Assembly (NCBI GenBank): GCA_946803715.1
Contig: CAMPET010000323.1
Location: 17,006-42,894, forward strand
Direction of reading: 5' to 3'
Length of the DNA stretch: 25,889 nt
Source: Beroe ovata
Taxonomy: Eukaryota; Ctenophora; Nuda; Beroida; Beroidae
Part shown: positions 1-9,833 of the stretch, in pieces
Layout: each line of letters begins with the position of its first letter
How positions within the stretch are numbered: the first letter of the stretch is position 1
Position numbers and translations under genes: made by a program
Notes under the pieces: generated by a model
What the model was told of the DNA's origin: nothing
Databases searched by the model: none
The model's input: only the letters and a program-made list of their open reading frames with translations

Positions 1-62
1 GACAAGTGAGAAACACCTGGGACACAACTGTGACAAGTGAAAAACACCTTGGACACAACTGT
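1..62. repeat. Two tandem copies of a 31-nt unit at the window edge
   Basis: Positions 1-31 and 32-62 are the same 31-nt unit (starting gacaagtga, ending acacaactgt) with few differences, followed by the start of a third copy (gacag). The word acacaactg also recurs in the termini of the inverted-repeat element at 19989-20420, so this may be the edge of a related element cut by the window border. Confidence 0.7.
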
Positions 63-196
63 GACAGTCGAAATAACTGAAGCACACCTGAGTTTGGACC
101 CTGAGTGGAGCATCAGGGAAGATATCAGTTTGAGGCATAAACAGAATATGATGTTTTTAAATGAAATAAACTTGGCAATGAAGTTGTACTAGCTGA

Positions 197-1190
197 TTAA
201 ATACGAAATGAAGGGCGCTGATTGATTTTACTTTCAGTAGCAACACAGACTTTCAATGCTTCATTGTTCTGTAGAATACATCCAATTTTGTAACTATCAA
301 ACGCTACATTCTTAACATAACCATCATAGTGTGGAGAAGATTTCAAAATACGCAGCCCTACATTTTTTTCGTACATTGTTTCCATTTCCTGGAGAGTTCT
401 GGGTCTATAACTCTTTCTCATCTGAAATAACGAGACAATCAAACGCCATAGAACTATGTGACCCCTCCTCTAAATTATTAGCAGGTGATAACAGATTGGG
501 GGTAGTCCAACGTGCATTAATAGATACATGTGCATCAAGGGACCGTTCACATATAAAGTAATCACCCGAGGGGGGAGGGGTTTCCGTATGATAATGCTTG
601 AATACGGAGGGGGGAAGGGGGTTTGACCTTGATTAAGTATTCAATACATCTTTGGCCGTCGGCGCCTTAACTGAATGATCGAATCACTGTTTAATAGTCG
701 CATAACTGATACTGATTGATTTTGAACTTTACAACACTACTTTATACAATCAAATTTGAGATTGAAAACGGAGCTGTATTTAGAAAATATTCCCGATGTC
801 AAGTTATTAAAATCCAGATTCAGTTTTTAAAATTCAGTTTCATTACTATGTCGCAGAGACCATATTCAAAATCAATCGGCATCATTTTCTCTGATTAATT
901 TTACAGTACGTGTGTATACCTCCAGCGGATCACGTGGCATATCACGGGTGTAATTATGAAATAACGTGACACTTCAGCAGTGCGTAATGAGGTCATTTGA
1001 AAGCCCCCAACAGATCCAGCCACTCAAAACTAACCTTTGACTTCCGACGATTCTTGTTTCTCTTCTTCGATGTAGAGGTGTTGGGGTTAACTGTTGATGA
1101 TTCAGGTTCATCAGACACTTCGTCAGAATGACCAACGCTTGTGAAGTCCCGGACCAGCAATGAAAGAGATGTCTTCAACGTGAATAGCAT
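197..1190 (-). CDS. Probable two-exon gene, 126-residue protein of unknown function
   Basis: I do not recognise this protein. Exon 1 is 1035-1190: an ATG, 52 codons, then a good donor (AAG|GTTAGT). Its product is rich in Ser, Thr and Asn and ends in a basic cluster (KKRNKNRRKSK) that could be a nuclear localisation or nucleic-acid-binding segment. Exon 2 is 197-421, preceded by a pyrimidine-rich acceptor (CGTTATTTCAG|ATG), with 74 codons and a TAA stop. Both exons join in phase 0 across a 613-nt intron. Exon 2 is also basic at its start (RKSYRPR). The pairing rests on phase and splice consensus alone; further exons in the intron, or exons upstream of 1190, cannot be excluded. It lies on the same strand as the large genes to the right, but nearly 3 kb from the nearest. 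Confidence 0.4.
565..625 (+). repeat. Paired G-rich tracts
   Basis: Two near-identical G-rich segments (G6-A-G4 at 570-580 and G6-AA-G5 at 609-621) lie about 40 nt apart, each with tttccgtat- or aatacgg-like flanks. The four G runs could form a quadruplex. They sit in the putative intron of the 197-1190 gene. Confidence 0.5.
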
Positions 1191-1392
1191 GGTGGTTCCT
1201 AATAAAGGGAGATAGTCTTAAGAATCAAATTGGGAAGAATATTATTGGGAAAAATCGCAAATATTGAAGGATGCATATTGCATGGGAAGAGAGGAATTCA
1301 AGAAGAGACGCGGGAGAGGAAATACTGATAATGTTACGTAAATACTGATAATGTTAAATGATATTCATGGCACGATAAGTGGGTACCAGAGT

Positions 1393-1665
1393 CTAACGCG
1401 GAAGCTGCACAAAACTTCCCACTAAATTGCCCAAAATCGCCTCTATCTTCGGCGTGCAAGTATCCGATATGGCGTAGGGGTCGCGCTGTAGTACCCACTT
1501 CCAATAGATGAATACAATATGTGCGGATACAATGTTAAATGGTTCAGTTATACAGAGATGACAGTAATTAATAATATGCACAATGCACATTCGTTGGTCG
1601 CTTCGCGGATCTGCTTTCTTTAACTCGAAGCCATCTGATGTCCATTTTCCACATCGAGATGTTAC
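1393..1665 (-). CDS. Possible isolated exon, unknown function
   Basis: On the minus strand an acceptor-like site (GCTCTTTCAG|GTA) at 1666 opens a frame of 90 codons to a TAG at 1393. The product is Cys-containing and mixed in composition, with hydrophobic stretches, and does not match anything I know. No start codon or upstream exon could be tied to it, so it may be a chance frame or a fragment of a decayed gene. Confidence 0.2.
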   Translation of the reverse strand, partial: VTSRCGKWTSDGFELKKADPRSDQRMCIVHIINYCHLCITEPFNIVSAHIVFIYWKWVLQRDPYAISDTCTPKIEAILGNLVGSFVQLPR

Positions 1666-1867
1666 CTGAAAGAGCACGAACTCACATGCTGGAATATCAC
1701 AATTCAAAAAGCATGATACTTTACGAGGAAGGGTGAGATTACACGATAATATATGCCTCGAGCGGTGCAGAGGGCTGAGTTAAATAATGGTTTGTTTTCA
1801 TCGAGGGCAAAACATGTTATCTCAACTACCGAAATAAGTAAAGATATACCGAGTTTCGAGACGTAAA

Positions 1868-2040
1868 AACTGTGATGTTATGCGAAATGCAATGATGTAA
1901 CACGGAAAAGTGTAATGTTATACGAAAAAGTGTGATGTCAAATCGAAAAAGTGTGACGCAATACGAATAAAGTATGATGTTATACGAAAAAGTGTGCTGT
2001 AATACAAAAAAGTGTGTTGTAATACGAAAAGTGTGGGAAA
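1868..2040. repeat. Satellite of about 21 nt, roughly eight copies
   Basis: Imperfect tandem repeats of a 19-21-nt monomer (consensus gtgatgttatacgaaaaa) run through this stretch, with monomers differing by substitutions and 1-2-nt indels. Long frames reported here on the minus strand are products of the repeat, not genes. Confidence 0.8.
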
Positions 2041-3969
2041 AATACTCGGAATAACACATGCTACTTCACTGGATATAGTATCAGCCACGAAGTATTCAAT
2101 ATATGAACGTGAACGGAATAACATCACATGAAAGCAAGAAATCATCATTAGCTTACTCGATAGATGCATGGTTTGTTGATCGTTGATGACTGATATATTC
2201 CAAAGGGGCTACCTGTAATGAAACAGAAAATTATACATAGCACTGAGCCAGTAGGTATTGCTTTATCAGGGGTATCAGAATTTTTAACCATTATGTATCA
2301 ATCTATAAAACACAATGCTGGGAATTGTCGACCTCATTCATAGTCAAGGAACTGCAATGCGAATTCTAGATCAGGCCCATTTCTAGATTCGAGTTGTTTT
2401 TCCCGGTGAGTGTTATGTGGAATGTAATGTCTTCAATATTTCACCATGTCGAAACCCATGCCATCAGCTATCAACTCGGCTCAGATTCACCCATTGTTAC
2501 CCAGTCTTTAGACAGAAAACGACCCTGTCCTTCCAACGTGTTGAATATATTGAACGAAAATATACCTTTCAGTTCATCGAGATTTAAAGCTGACTCAAAA
2601 CTTAAGAGGTTTCGAACTTTGAAGTGTTACAAAATATGAAGTTATTTGAATGATCGATAATCGTAAAACAAAATTGCACCACATTGCACCAAAACGATTT
2701 TGGTGCAAAATTGGCAACTAATTGCGCCCGAATAGCACTACATTTATCAATCCGTCTAAGAATAAAGTTGTGAAATGGCTTTTCGGACGTATTTGGCGCA
2801 CTTAACTGTAATTTGACTGCAAATTGACCAATTGGGCTCAACTTTGAGCCAACAACTCACGCTCAATACATGAGTAATAAAATCATCAAAATTATCAAAA
2901 TAAAAAGTTATCTCATTCCTCAGTGCACAGATATCAAGAAAAATAGCCAGATATCCAGTCATTCCTCATTAACTCACAAACATCGGGGCTAGTTCAAATG
3001 TGACTCACATATCAAACTTACACAACTTGTAAGTCCCCAGATTTGTGGAAAATATGGTGACTAGGTACTGATTTGGTCTGCCATTGGGCACCATGCACAA
3101 TGTCTTACGATGATGCTTTCTTTTCTGCATTTGAGTGCATATTGCATAGCAAGCTTCAAATTATTCTTACTAATCTCAATTTATGTCACCCATAGTCTAT
3201 ACTTGGTAAATCAAGAAAGCACGAAAAAGCTGCAAAAGAAATCGTGTTGTAGTCAACTAACGCAACAATATTTACATACACAATCATAACAATACTTACA
3301 AATGAGTTTAGCAGGGGGATCATAATTGAAATAGGGGAGTTCAGGAAATTGCTTTAAGCATATCAAGATCCCCAAAATCCATCAAAAAATGTAATCTTAC
3401 TCAACGGTTCACAATAGGGGGATATCTATCATTTCTGTCATTTCTGCCGGAAATGATAGTGCATCAACGACTATTGCGCAACTCCTTGAGTGTTAAATTG
3501 ACGATTTCCCTGCTAAACCCATCGCGATAAATTTGCTATGCTTCCACTCTTAGGCTTCAGTGAGAGCAGCAGGGATATTAATCATTGCAACAACCATGGA
3601 GAGTTCTTATGCAGGCGAAAAAACTCGATCCTGACCATTGCCAAGCTGAGAGCACTACGCGAGCCTATGATTTGGGAAGTACATAGCATAAAAAAGAATT
3701 CTGTATCAATATTTTGAATAAATGAGCTAGAACAGATAAAATAAAACAAATAAGTAAAAGAAGCAATTTAAAATCTGGAAATGTTAAAAACTCGAATATA
3801 TATAGACATTGATAATTTAATAACGACACCAGTTTGTAAACTGCTTCACGTTTACAAATAAAAGAAATTCGATACGCTTCATATTATTTTGGGGAGTTAA
3901 CATTCTATATTGAGCACGTAAGGAAAGGGTAAGTTTTGGGATAAATAATGCGGGCTATACTGAGCTCAA
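2041..3969. other. Non-coding stretch without a supported gene
   Basis: About 1.9 kb, AT-rich, with no frame that has a credible start and splice signals. A plus-strand frame of 81 codons at 2394-2639 does not begin with ATG and has no supporting splice signals. The only structures I see are a perfect 11-bp stem with a 3-nt loop at 2684-2708 and a short palindromic stretch near 3430-3465. The 3' end of the 3970-8071 transcript probably lies in 3700-3969. Confidence 0.5.
2684..2708. repeat. Short perfect hairpin
   Basis: ttgcaccaaaa and its exact complement ttttggtgcaa are separated by cga. Nothing nearby assigns it a function. Confidence 0.7.
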
Positions 3970-5484
3970 TCAAAATAAGCCGTCATCAAATTCGGTCATA
4001 ATATGACTGTTGGCATTCGACTCAATCGTTAGGCATTGTACAGTATATCTGTAAGCTAATAAACGCTTCTGCAAATTGATTAATTTTTCGGTTACTAATT
4101 GCGCATCATGAGAATTGTCCGTCCTACTGTCGTCATGATCATCTTCGAATACTGTTAAAAAGTTATTATCAAGTTCACGGCTCACGTTTTTGATACTGGT
4201 ATTTAAATCACTTACATACGAATTCATGCGATGAATATGTTTACGGATGTGGGTAATATAATTTCGCTGAGCTTCGTGGTAGGACTGGGAACTCTTGAGT
4301 GCAGCCGGGTTTTTCCTGAACTGCCTCTGAATACTATCAACAGAACCAGTTATCTTGTCAAAAATAATCAAATCAGTATCTACAGATCCATAGACTTTGG
4401 CTAGACATTGTACCAAGAAACTATTCTTCAGCTTGGAAAAATCCTTGTCTTTGAGGTCAGGCAATTGGGAAAGGATAGTTTTGAATGTTTTTGGAAGTAC
4501 AACCTGGGCATCATTCACCGTTTCAATTGTCACGGTAGATATAATTTTTTCGGACAAACTCGTTCCAGGACATGAATTTGAAATTTGCGAGCCTCTATTA
4601 CCATTTACGAGCATCATCAAATGATCAAAACGCAGGACTCCAGCTGGATCAAGAAGGACAGGTTTGATTCGATTTTCGAATAAAGACCGCTTTACATCTA
4701 ACATCTTTGGAATATCACACACAAGAATGTTATTCAAACCAAAAGGCGGGAATTTTTTATAGGCACAAACTTCACAGGTAACAGACGCACAGTCACATGA
4801 CTTATAACGAAAAACTAAAAGATTGTTGTTATCTACTAGAGCATATTTGTCTTTTGTGTGATCAACCAGAAAGTTAGACAATCGTTGAAGTAATGCAGGA
4901 AAATCCTTATTTTCTTCAATAAATCTTTCAGAGTAACTGATAGGCGGCCGAGGAGACTCTTTAAGGAAATACGTGGATTTTCTCGAATATTCAGAACTTC
5001 TAGCTGAATATGGATCAACATTGTAGAGACGATTACACTCTATTCTTCTCAAAATATTTAAGAGTAACTGGGGTTTAGAATGCTGATGGTTTGTAAAATT
5101 TCGTGATATCTTTTTCATCTGACCAAACATATCTTCATGTCGTCCAGCGTTGAAACTCATAGTATTATGAAGTTCAAACACAATTGGTAAATAATACACA
5201 ACATTTACGAAATAGGAGCATCTCGTAATGGCTTCTGATTTGAATCGGGGCAACGAACTTTCTAAGGCTCTAATGAAATAGAAAATAAGAAACGCGAGAT
5301 TATGGAGTCTTACACAGTCAAAAGAATTCCTTTTTGATTCATGCTTATATCCAAACAATTGCAATTCACAAAGAGTTCGATAGTAACCAACCAAGGAACA
5401 TTTGATACATTTATTGATGACTGATATGGTGAATAAATGCCCACAATTTGAACAAGGGGCCATGAGGAAAAAATTTGTTCTCAA
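3970..5484 (-). CDS. Third segment of a broken transposase-like gene (C-terminal part)
   Basis: About 500 codons without introns, ending with TAA at 3970. The frame is open upstream to a stop near 5506; the TTG at 5484 is simply where the annotated frame begins and need not be a start. Near its beginning it has a zinc-ribbon-like pair (CSNC then CIKC, about 16 residues apart), then a hydrophobic helical stretch, a conserved-looking block ending GRHEDMFGQMKK that could hold an acidic catalytic residue, a second Cys cluster (CDC, CEVC) around residue 230, and an acidic, Asp-rich region near the C-terminus. Frame, strand and composition continue the segment at 5411-6445, whose end overlaps this one by 74 nt; the change of frame falls at or near a run of six T (minus strand, about 5469-5474). 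I infer one original protein. Transposon origin is likely, the family is not settled. Confidence 0.6.
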   Translation of the reverse strand: MRTNFFLMAPCSNCGHLFTISVINKCIKCSLVGYYRTLCELQLFGYKHESKRNSFDCVRLHNLAFLIFYFIRALESSLPRFKSEAITRCSYFVNVVYYLPIVFELHNTMSFNAGRHEDMFGQMKKISRNFTNHQHSKPQLLLNILRRIECNRLYNVDPYSARSSEYSRKSTYFLKESPRPPISYSERFIEENKDFPALLQRLSNFLVDHTKDKYALVDNNNLLVFRYKSCDCASVTCEVCAYKKFPPFGLNNILVCDIPKMLDVKRSLFENRIKPVLLDPAGVLRFDHLMMLVNGNRGSQISNSCPGTSLSEKIISTVTIETVNDAQVVLPKTFKTILSQLPDLKDKDFSKLKNSFLVQCLAKVYGSVDTDLIIFDKITGSVDSIQRQFRKNPAALKSSQSYHEAQRNYITHIRKHIHRMNSYVSDLNTSIKNVSRELDNNFLTVFEDDHDDSRTDNSHDAQLVTEKLINLQKRLLAYRYTVQCLTIESNANSHIMTEFDDGLF

Positions 5485-6445
5485 GACCTCTACAAATATC
5501 TGTTAGTGCTTTAGCTAATGTTTCAGCTGAATGTTTATCTTTTAGCAGGAATAATTCATCACCAGACTTATGAACCAGAGAATGTGCAGTTTTTAAGACA
5601 TCATCATCACTTATGTGGATACTACCGGGAACATATTCGAATGATTTCTTAACAAGTCCTTTGAGATCATGAAGTACTTCCATGGGCAAAACTTCCCATT
5701 TGTCCAGATTCAAGGACTCCAACGCAGTGTGTGGGTGCTTTGATAGCATTGCTGGGAGACTTTTGATGCCACAAAGGGCCTTTTCGTGTTTCATGGATGC
5801 ATCTTTAGCATCAATGAAAGGAATTCGAGATTTTTGGCAAAATTCTATGGAATTCACTTTTTGTAGGTTGATGTTTTCAGTAACGCCGTCAAAAAAGTTA
5901 CCTGAGCAAGCAATTTCGCGTTTGTCACTTACCGAAAGGTGTTTGTAACTCAGTAAATTTCCAAAAGAATTAAATTCATCGATTACTAATGGTAATGAGC
6001 ATAGGCGATATCGACCACTCTTATTCTGTCCTAGCTCACTGCAATGGACAGGATTGTCCCCAAACGACATTCGGAAAACATCATGAAAGGTTATACCATC
6101 TGATGTCAGAGGTGTTGATAGCGACAGAATGTCGTCAAGGCGCATGTCGTCAAATGATCTTTCTGCCTCAGTAGTTGATTTTGACATGCAGATGGTGTAT
6201 GTTTGAGGAGTTTCGATTTCCTTTTGCACACTGTCAATGTCCATTCCATTAGGACAAAAATAAGTAGCAGCATTATATATTGGCTGAAAAGTGAATAGCG
6301 CATGGGAACGATTACCTATAGTAGCATGATCATACCAAACTGCAATTGTACGAGTTGTTTCAAGTTTTTGAATAAACTTTTGCAATTCTGCAGTTTCCAT
6401 CGATTTGTGCACAATTTCGTCCAAAATTCCGTTATCTTGAAGCAT
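5411..6445 (-). CDS. Middle segment of a broken transposase-like gene
   Basis: 344 codons from ATG at 6445. It is in exactly the same frame as the segment at 6461-8071, separated only by one TAA and five sense codons, so the ATG is probably internal to the original gene. The motif TIAVWYDHATIG near residue 33 resembles a block I associate with long uncharacterised proteins of cnidarian and sponge genomes thought to come from transposons; its Asp would suit the first acidic residue of an RNase H-like fold. A later block (EVLHDLKGL, about residue 260) carries another Asp-containing motif of the same set. Together with HED in the following segment this would give an acidic triad, which is inference. 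The last ~24 codons before the stop at 5411 are probably out of frame. Confidence 0.6.
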   Translation of the reverse strand: MLQDNGILDEIVHKSMETAELQKFIQKLETTRTIAVWYDHATIGNRSHALFTFQPIYNAATYFCPNGMDIDSVQKEIETPQTYTICMSKSTTEAERSFDDMRLDDILSLSTPLTSDGITFHDVFRMSFGDNPVHCSELGQNKSGRYRLCSLPLVIDEFNSFGNLLSYKHLSVSDKREIACSGNFFDGVTENINLQKVNSIEFCQKSRIPFIDAKDASMKHEKALCGIKSLPAMLSKHPHTALESLNLDKWEVLPMEVLHDLKGLVKKSFEYVPGSIHISDDDVLKTAHSLVHKSGDELFLLKDKHSAETLAKALTDICRGLENKFFPHGPLFKLWAFIHHISHQ

Positions 6446-6460
6446 ATTTAGAATTTCATC

Positions 6461-8071
6461 TTATGACAAGCTTTCGTAAAAAGATGAAGGTTGAGCTCTT
6501 AGGTACTTTTTGTGCTTTTTCAAGGTCCACTGACGCAAGTCATCAAAACTGACTTTACGTGACGAAATTTCAATTATTTTCTTTTCGCCAGTAATTGGGT
6601 CTGCACTCGTTATTGCTTGGCAAAACTGAGTTTCGCCGAGTAAAATTTTCTTTTCTCTGACGAGGCATTCAAGCTGATCTAAAGCTGCCTTTTTCCCGGG
6701 GAAACGGGGAAACTTTGCATCGCCAATTATTTGAAACTGATCAAACTTAGCTCGCTTCAAAAAACCCAGGACAAATGGTGACAGAAGTTTGTCGAAGCAT
6801 TGCTTATTCGTAGACTCCAATTCGCAAATTCTATTACAAACAATTGCTTGGGCAATAACATTACTACGAAAAGTTCCACCTCGTGCACCTCTGAGTTCAT
6901 ATTTTTGGCCCAATTCATAGTATATGCCTTTCATCTCATTTCCAAAGTTCTCAATATGCACAACATAATCGTCAAAAACTTCCTTAAAATTGATATCCGG
7001 ATTATACGACTTGACTGACTCAAAGCTAGGTAAAGAATGACGAATCTCATTAAGAGTAATATTGTCCTTGGATTTACAATGAAGCTTTTGATCTAAACTA
7101 CGAATCTGCCGATGTGATATGGGCGTGGCAAAATATAGTTCTGCTGCATGACTGTTTAGATTTTTTTCAAAAACTGATAGATTTTTTCGAATTTCTTGAC
7201 TTTCTGCGATGAGGTTTTTGATACACTTAGCCGATCTTTGTTGAACTACGGCACTTTCTGCTGCGATGAATTTGGCTAAAATTGTATCATTGTGATTTGT
7301 TAGCTCTGTGTAAATTTCATGGCACTTCTTCCCACAGGCTATTTGTGATTTATAATAATTTTCAATGGATAGCTTAATTTCATCAAATGGGATTAATGTA
7401 CATTCATCAACAATGCTTGATAATTCTGAGCAGATTTTACAAATTTCATCTTTGACAAGTCCAGTCATTCCAACGTGGGCATCCATGTACTTTTTGAAAA
7501 AATCAATAGCTACGGATTTCAATTTGGTATCAAGATTTAACATCGAATCCCGCATTCTTCCAGAATTTTTAATAGAATTTGGTCCCTTGTAGTATCCAAA
7601 AAAGTCTGGCATCACCTTTAACGTATCTGAGACCTTCCCTTTTTTAGAAAAACCATTATTTACTAAGCAACCAATTGCGCAAAGACAATTAGGCAATACC
7701 TTATCTTCAATAAGCACGTTCATTATTTCGGTGGGCTCAGATAAATCAACATCAAATAATTTGAGGCGTTTTCGCACTTGGGGAACTGGACTACTTGGAA
7801 GCTCAGTGATGTCAATCTTAGGTAAGTGAGAACGGGGAGTGAAATCGAAGTTCCTTATATTCAATGAACCTTTTGGTCTGTTTTTAGGAGTTTTTTCTAT
7901 GACTGGGGATATATTTCTTTTTCTGGACGACGAATTTTCAAGATTGAGACGTTTCCTGACTTCGGAAGCAAAGCCTGATACTGGCGTGACCTTATCACAA
8001 TCTGGAGTTACCGCAAGACTAGTTGATGACGACTTACATGATTGAGGAGTTTTTTCCTCAATTTTTTCCAT
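6461..8071 (-). CDS. First segment of a broken transposase-like gene (N-terminal part)
   Basis: 536 codons from ATG at 8071 to TAA at 6461, no introns. The first ~110 residues are Ser/Thr/Pro- and Lys/Arg-rich with several TP and SP pairs and look disordered; they include basic clusters of the kind used for DNA binding or nuclear import (VRKRLNLENSSSRKR). The rest is helical, with a Cys pair-containing block around residue 130 (CLCAIGC) and a region near residue 400 (LRGARGGTFRSN). The TAA at 6461 is followed in frame by five sense codons and the ATG of the next segment, so I read this as one gene with a nonsense change. An intronless 4.1-kb frame among intron-rich genes fits a mobile-element protein. 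A TATA-like signal was not evident upstream. Confidence 0.6.
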   Translation of the reverse strand: MEKIEEKTPQSCKSSSTSLAVTPDCDKVTPVSGFASEVRKRLNLENSSSRKRNISPVIEKTPKNRPKGSLNIRNFDFTPRSHLPKIDITELPSSPVPQVRKRLKLFDVDLSEPTEIMNVLIEDKVLPNCLCAIGCLVNNGFSKKGKVSDTLKVMPDFFGYYKGPNSIKNSGRMRDSMLNLDTKLKSVAIDFFKKYMDAHVGMTGLVKDEICKICSELSSIVDECTLIPFDEIKLSIENYYKSQIACGKKCHEIYTELTNHNDTILAKFIAAESAVVQQRSAKCIKNLIAESQEIRKNLSVFEKNLNSHAAELYFATPISHRQIRSLDQKLHCKSKDNITLNEIRHSLPSFESVKSYNPDINFKEVFDDYVVHIENFGNEMKGIYYELGQKYELRGARGGTFRSNVIAQAIVCNRICELESTNKQCFDKLLSPFVLGFLKRAKFDQFQIIGDAKFPRFPGKKAALDQLECLVREKKILLGETQFCQAITSADPITGEKKIIEISSRKVSFDDLRQWTLKKHKKYLRAQPSSFYESLS

Positions 8072-8103
8072 AGCTCAAAAAAATTACGGCTTCAATGACT
8101 ATT

Positions 8104-8548
8104 CTAGATGTTTAAACTTTTATTTGGTAAGTTCGAATGAGCCAAGGACAAAGTTAGGCGACAAACAATATGAAGCGTACCGTTCAATCTTACAATCTAT
8201 TACCAACTCAATGCCATGTTATAGAATCTTGTGAGAAACAATTTAGAACTTTATTGATCAAGTTTTTGCTATGAATTTGATATGAAGGTTGGTAATAGAT
8301 TGTTAAGATGACATCAATAGTAGGACAATTCAAGAGAAACAAGATACTCCTGTCCTTTAGACAAAACATCTTGCGGAGGAAATCATCAAGCGCGCGGCGC
8401 CGCTTGCGGCTCTTGCTAGCTTTACTGGATCAAAGGGTCACTTATGTCCGTTTGAAAACGTTGCCTAACTTTTTATTGACTTCTGAAGCGATAATAAAGC
8501 TGATTAGTCTTTGAAAGTAAGCCAAAACATCTAAACTTGAACAACGAT
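8104..8548. repeat. Nested inverted repeats upstream of the transposase-like gene
   Basis: The clearest pair is 8187-8207 and 8288-8309: 21 matching bases apart from one extra T in the right arm, around an 80-nt loop. Outside it, weaker matching pairs (agttaggc near 8155 with its complement near 8462; tagatgttt near 8107 with its complement near 8540) keep the same nested order. This suggests an old foldback or MITE-like element of about 445 bp starting only 33 bp from the gene's ATG. Confidence 0.55.
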
Positions 8549-8919
8549 TTGTCAATTTTACTTGCCGCGCGGAAAGCCGTGTCTACTCGTACTGCGCAAT
8601 TGGCTACGCAGGTGGCATTGTCGATATGAACACTTTTTGATCGAAATGTCATAAAGATTATATGGCAATCAGTGAGACATTGAGTACGTTAAAACTATGT
8701 CAATTTTTAAACATGAGACTTCAACCATCATTCTCAAAAATGGACTTATGCGAAAAATATGGCCCCGCGCTCAGAATTAGTATAACAGAATTGCAACGTG
8801 CTAAAATGGCATGCGCGGCGTCGAGTTACATTCCTTATAAGGAATAATTGCTGGCAGGTGCACTTTCGTCTGATCGTTGAGGACTGCTTTACATTTACGG
8901 CGTATGTTTTGCCATATTC

Positions 8920-9190
8920 GAATTATATTGCACTTGGATCGGAGGACCCGTGGCCTCTGCTATTCTGATAGGGCTATCCTATTTTCACGCCTTCACGTCT
9001 ACAATACAATCTTAGGTCAATGATAGTCGTATCTTTAAAGTGTTGATAGTAATCGAGTATTCCCATCTCCGATCATACTTTGTGTTGTCTAAATGCTGTG
9101 CATTCTCCAGTGATGTCAGACGTGTGGTGTTTTACATGCTCCCCGTTTTCGAGTGGTGTCAAATCTCGAGACCCGTAGTATATACGGAAA
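8920..9190 (+). repeat. Diverged dispersed repeat, copy 1
   Basis: Several blocks here recur in the same order and in reverse orientation at about 20590-20830: a gtggcctctg.tattc block, a cccgtctcc-type block with a following ttgtctaaatgct segment, a gtggtgtcaga-type block and gacccgtagt. Identity is clearly above chance but partial, as expected for two old copies of one repeat family. Confidence 0.55.
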
Positions 9191-9429
9191 ACTGCGCAGA
9201 CATACATATACGAATAATAAGTAGTAAGATGGTTGTTTAGATTGCCATCGATTGGGTGCGGTTCATAACTTCACCGTTACGTTTGCGTGACACCACTGCG
9301 TTTTAAGTTGGTATTCGTGCTTGTACTCTTAGAGACTTTATTGATCATGACAATCAGAAAATCTGGATATACCGACACCTCACGATAAATCTACGTTTAG
9401 ATCGTCCCTCCACTTAGTATTTGCAACTG

Positions 9430-9580
9430 CAACTGCCCGGCCCAGCTGGCCCTATTTGGGCTTTTGTTCATTTCTATTCACAGCCCAGTCCATGATCAAA
9501 ATGCCGGCGGTCGAGTTGATATGATAATGAACGGTTTGGCAATTTGAGTTATCCATATTTGGCAGTCAGTGCAACATGAA
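9430..9580 (+). repeat. 151-bp direct repeat, left copy
   Basis: Identical over 151 bases to 24744-24894 in the same orientation. The match starts after a base that differs (G here, A there) and ends exactly before the single N at 9581. It contains the short words ccggcccagctggcc and gccggcggtcgag. No reading frame of note. The two copies bracket the five-gene region. Confidence 0.95.
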
Positions 9581-9785
9581 NAAATTTGGATGTAGATTTT
9601 TTGCGGCGCGCGTCCTGGAAATCAGCGAGATTTTTTCTCACTAACCTACCTTATATTATATATCATTGTTAAGCTCTAATTTTGTACATCACAATGGTGC
9701 AAAAATTATTGAAATTAAAGCAATAGACTAAGAGTTATCACTGTTTTACTGATAGGGAACGCTGCGCATTATTGCGAGTTCTATT

Positions 9786-9809
9786 ATTGAAGAATGAGTA
9801 TTCTTCAAT
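9786..9809. repeat. Perfect 10-bp hairpin upstream of the plus-strand gene
   Basis: attgaagaat and its exact complement attcttcaat flank a four-base loop (gagt). It lies 24 nt before the putative start codon at 9834 and just upstream of the TATA-like stretch, so it could be in the promoter or leader. Confidence 0.65.
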
Positions 9810-9822
9810 CGAGCGCCATCTT

Positions 9823-9832
9823 CCTATATATA
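9823..9832 (+). promoter_or_regulatory. TATA-like sequence before the plus-strand gene
   Basis: ctatatataa ends one base before the ATG at 9834. It matches a TATA box but is too close to the ATG for a normal leader if transcription starts 25-30 nt downstream; translation would then begin further in. Weak evidence. Confidence 0.2.
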
Positions 9833-9833
9833 A

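Larger units (their letters stand above)
8549..9833. other. Intergenic region made mainly of repeats
   Basis: No gene is supported. A plus-strand frame from ATG at 8662 to TAA at 8847 (61 codons) has ordinary amino acid composition but no homology or context I can name. The region also holds a diverged dispersed repeat (about 8920-9190), the 151-bp direct repeat (9430-9580), a single N at 9581 and a CpG-rich patch near 9600. Confidence 0.4.

Noticed and set aside
1826-2169. Phe/His/Tyr-rich minus-strand frames of about 80 codons
   Set aside because: Products of the tandem satellite; no splice or start support.
5411-5484. Programmed -1 frameshift at the T run
   Set aside because: The required change is +1, not -1, and no stimulatory structure or copy conservation can be shown; an indel is simpler.
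6461-6463. Alternative genetic code in which TAA is sense
   Set aside because: TAA and TAG are used as ordinary ends of several other spliced genes here (for example at 16653, 14251 and 22146), so a nonsense change is simpler.
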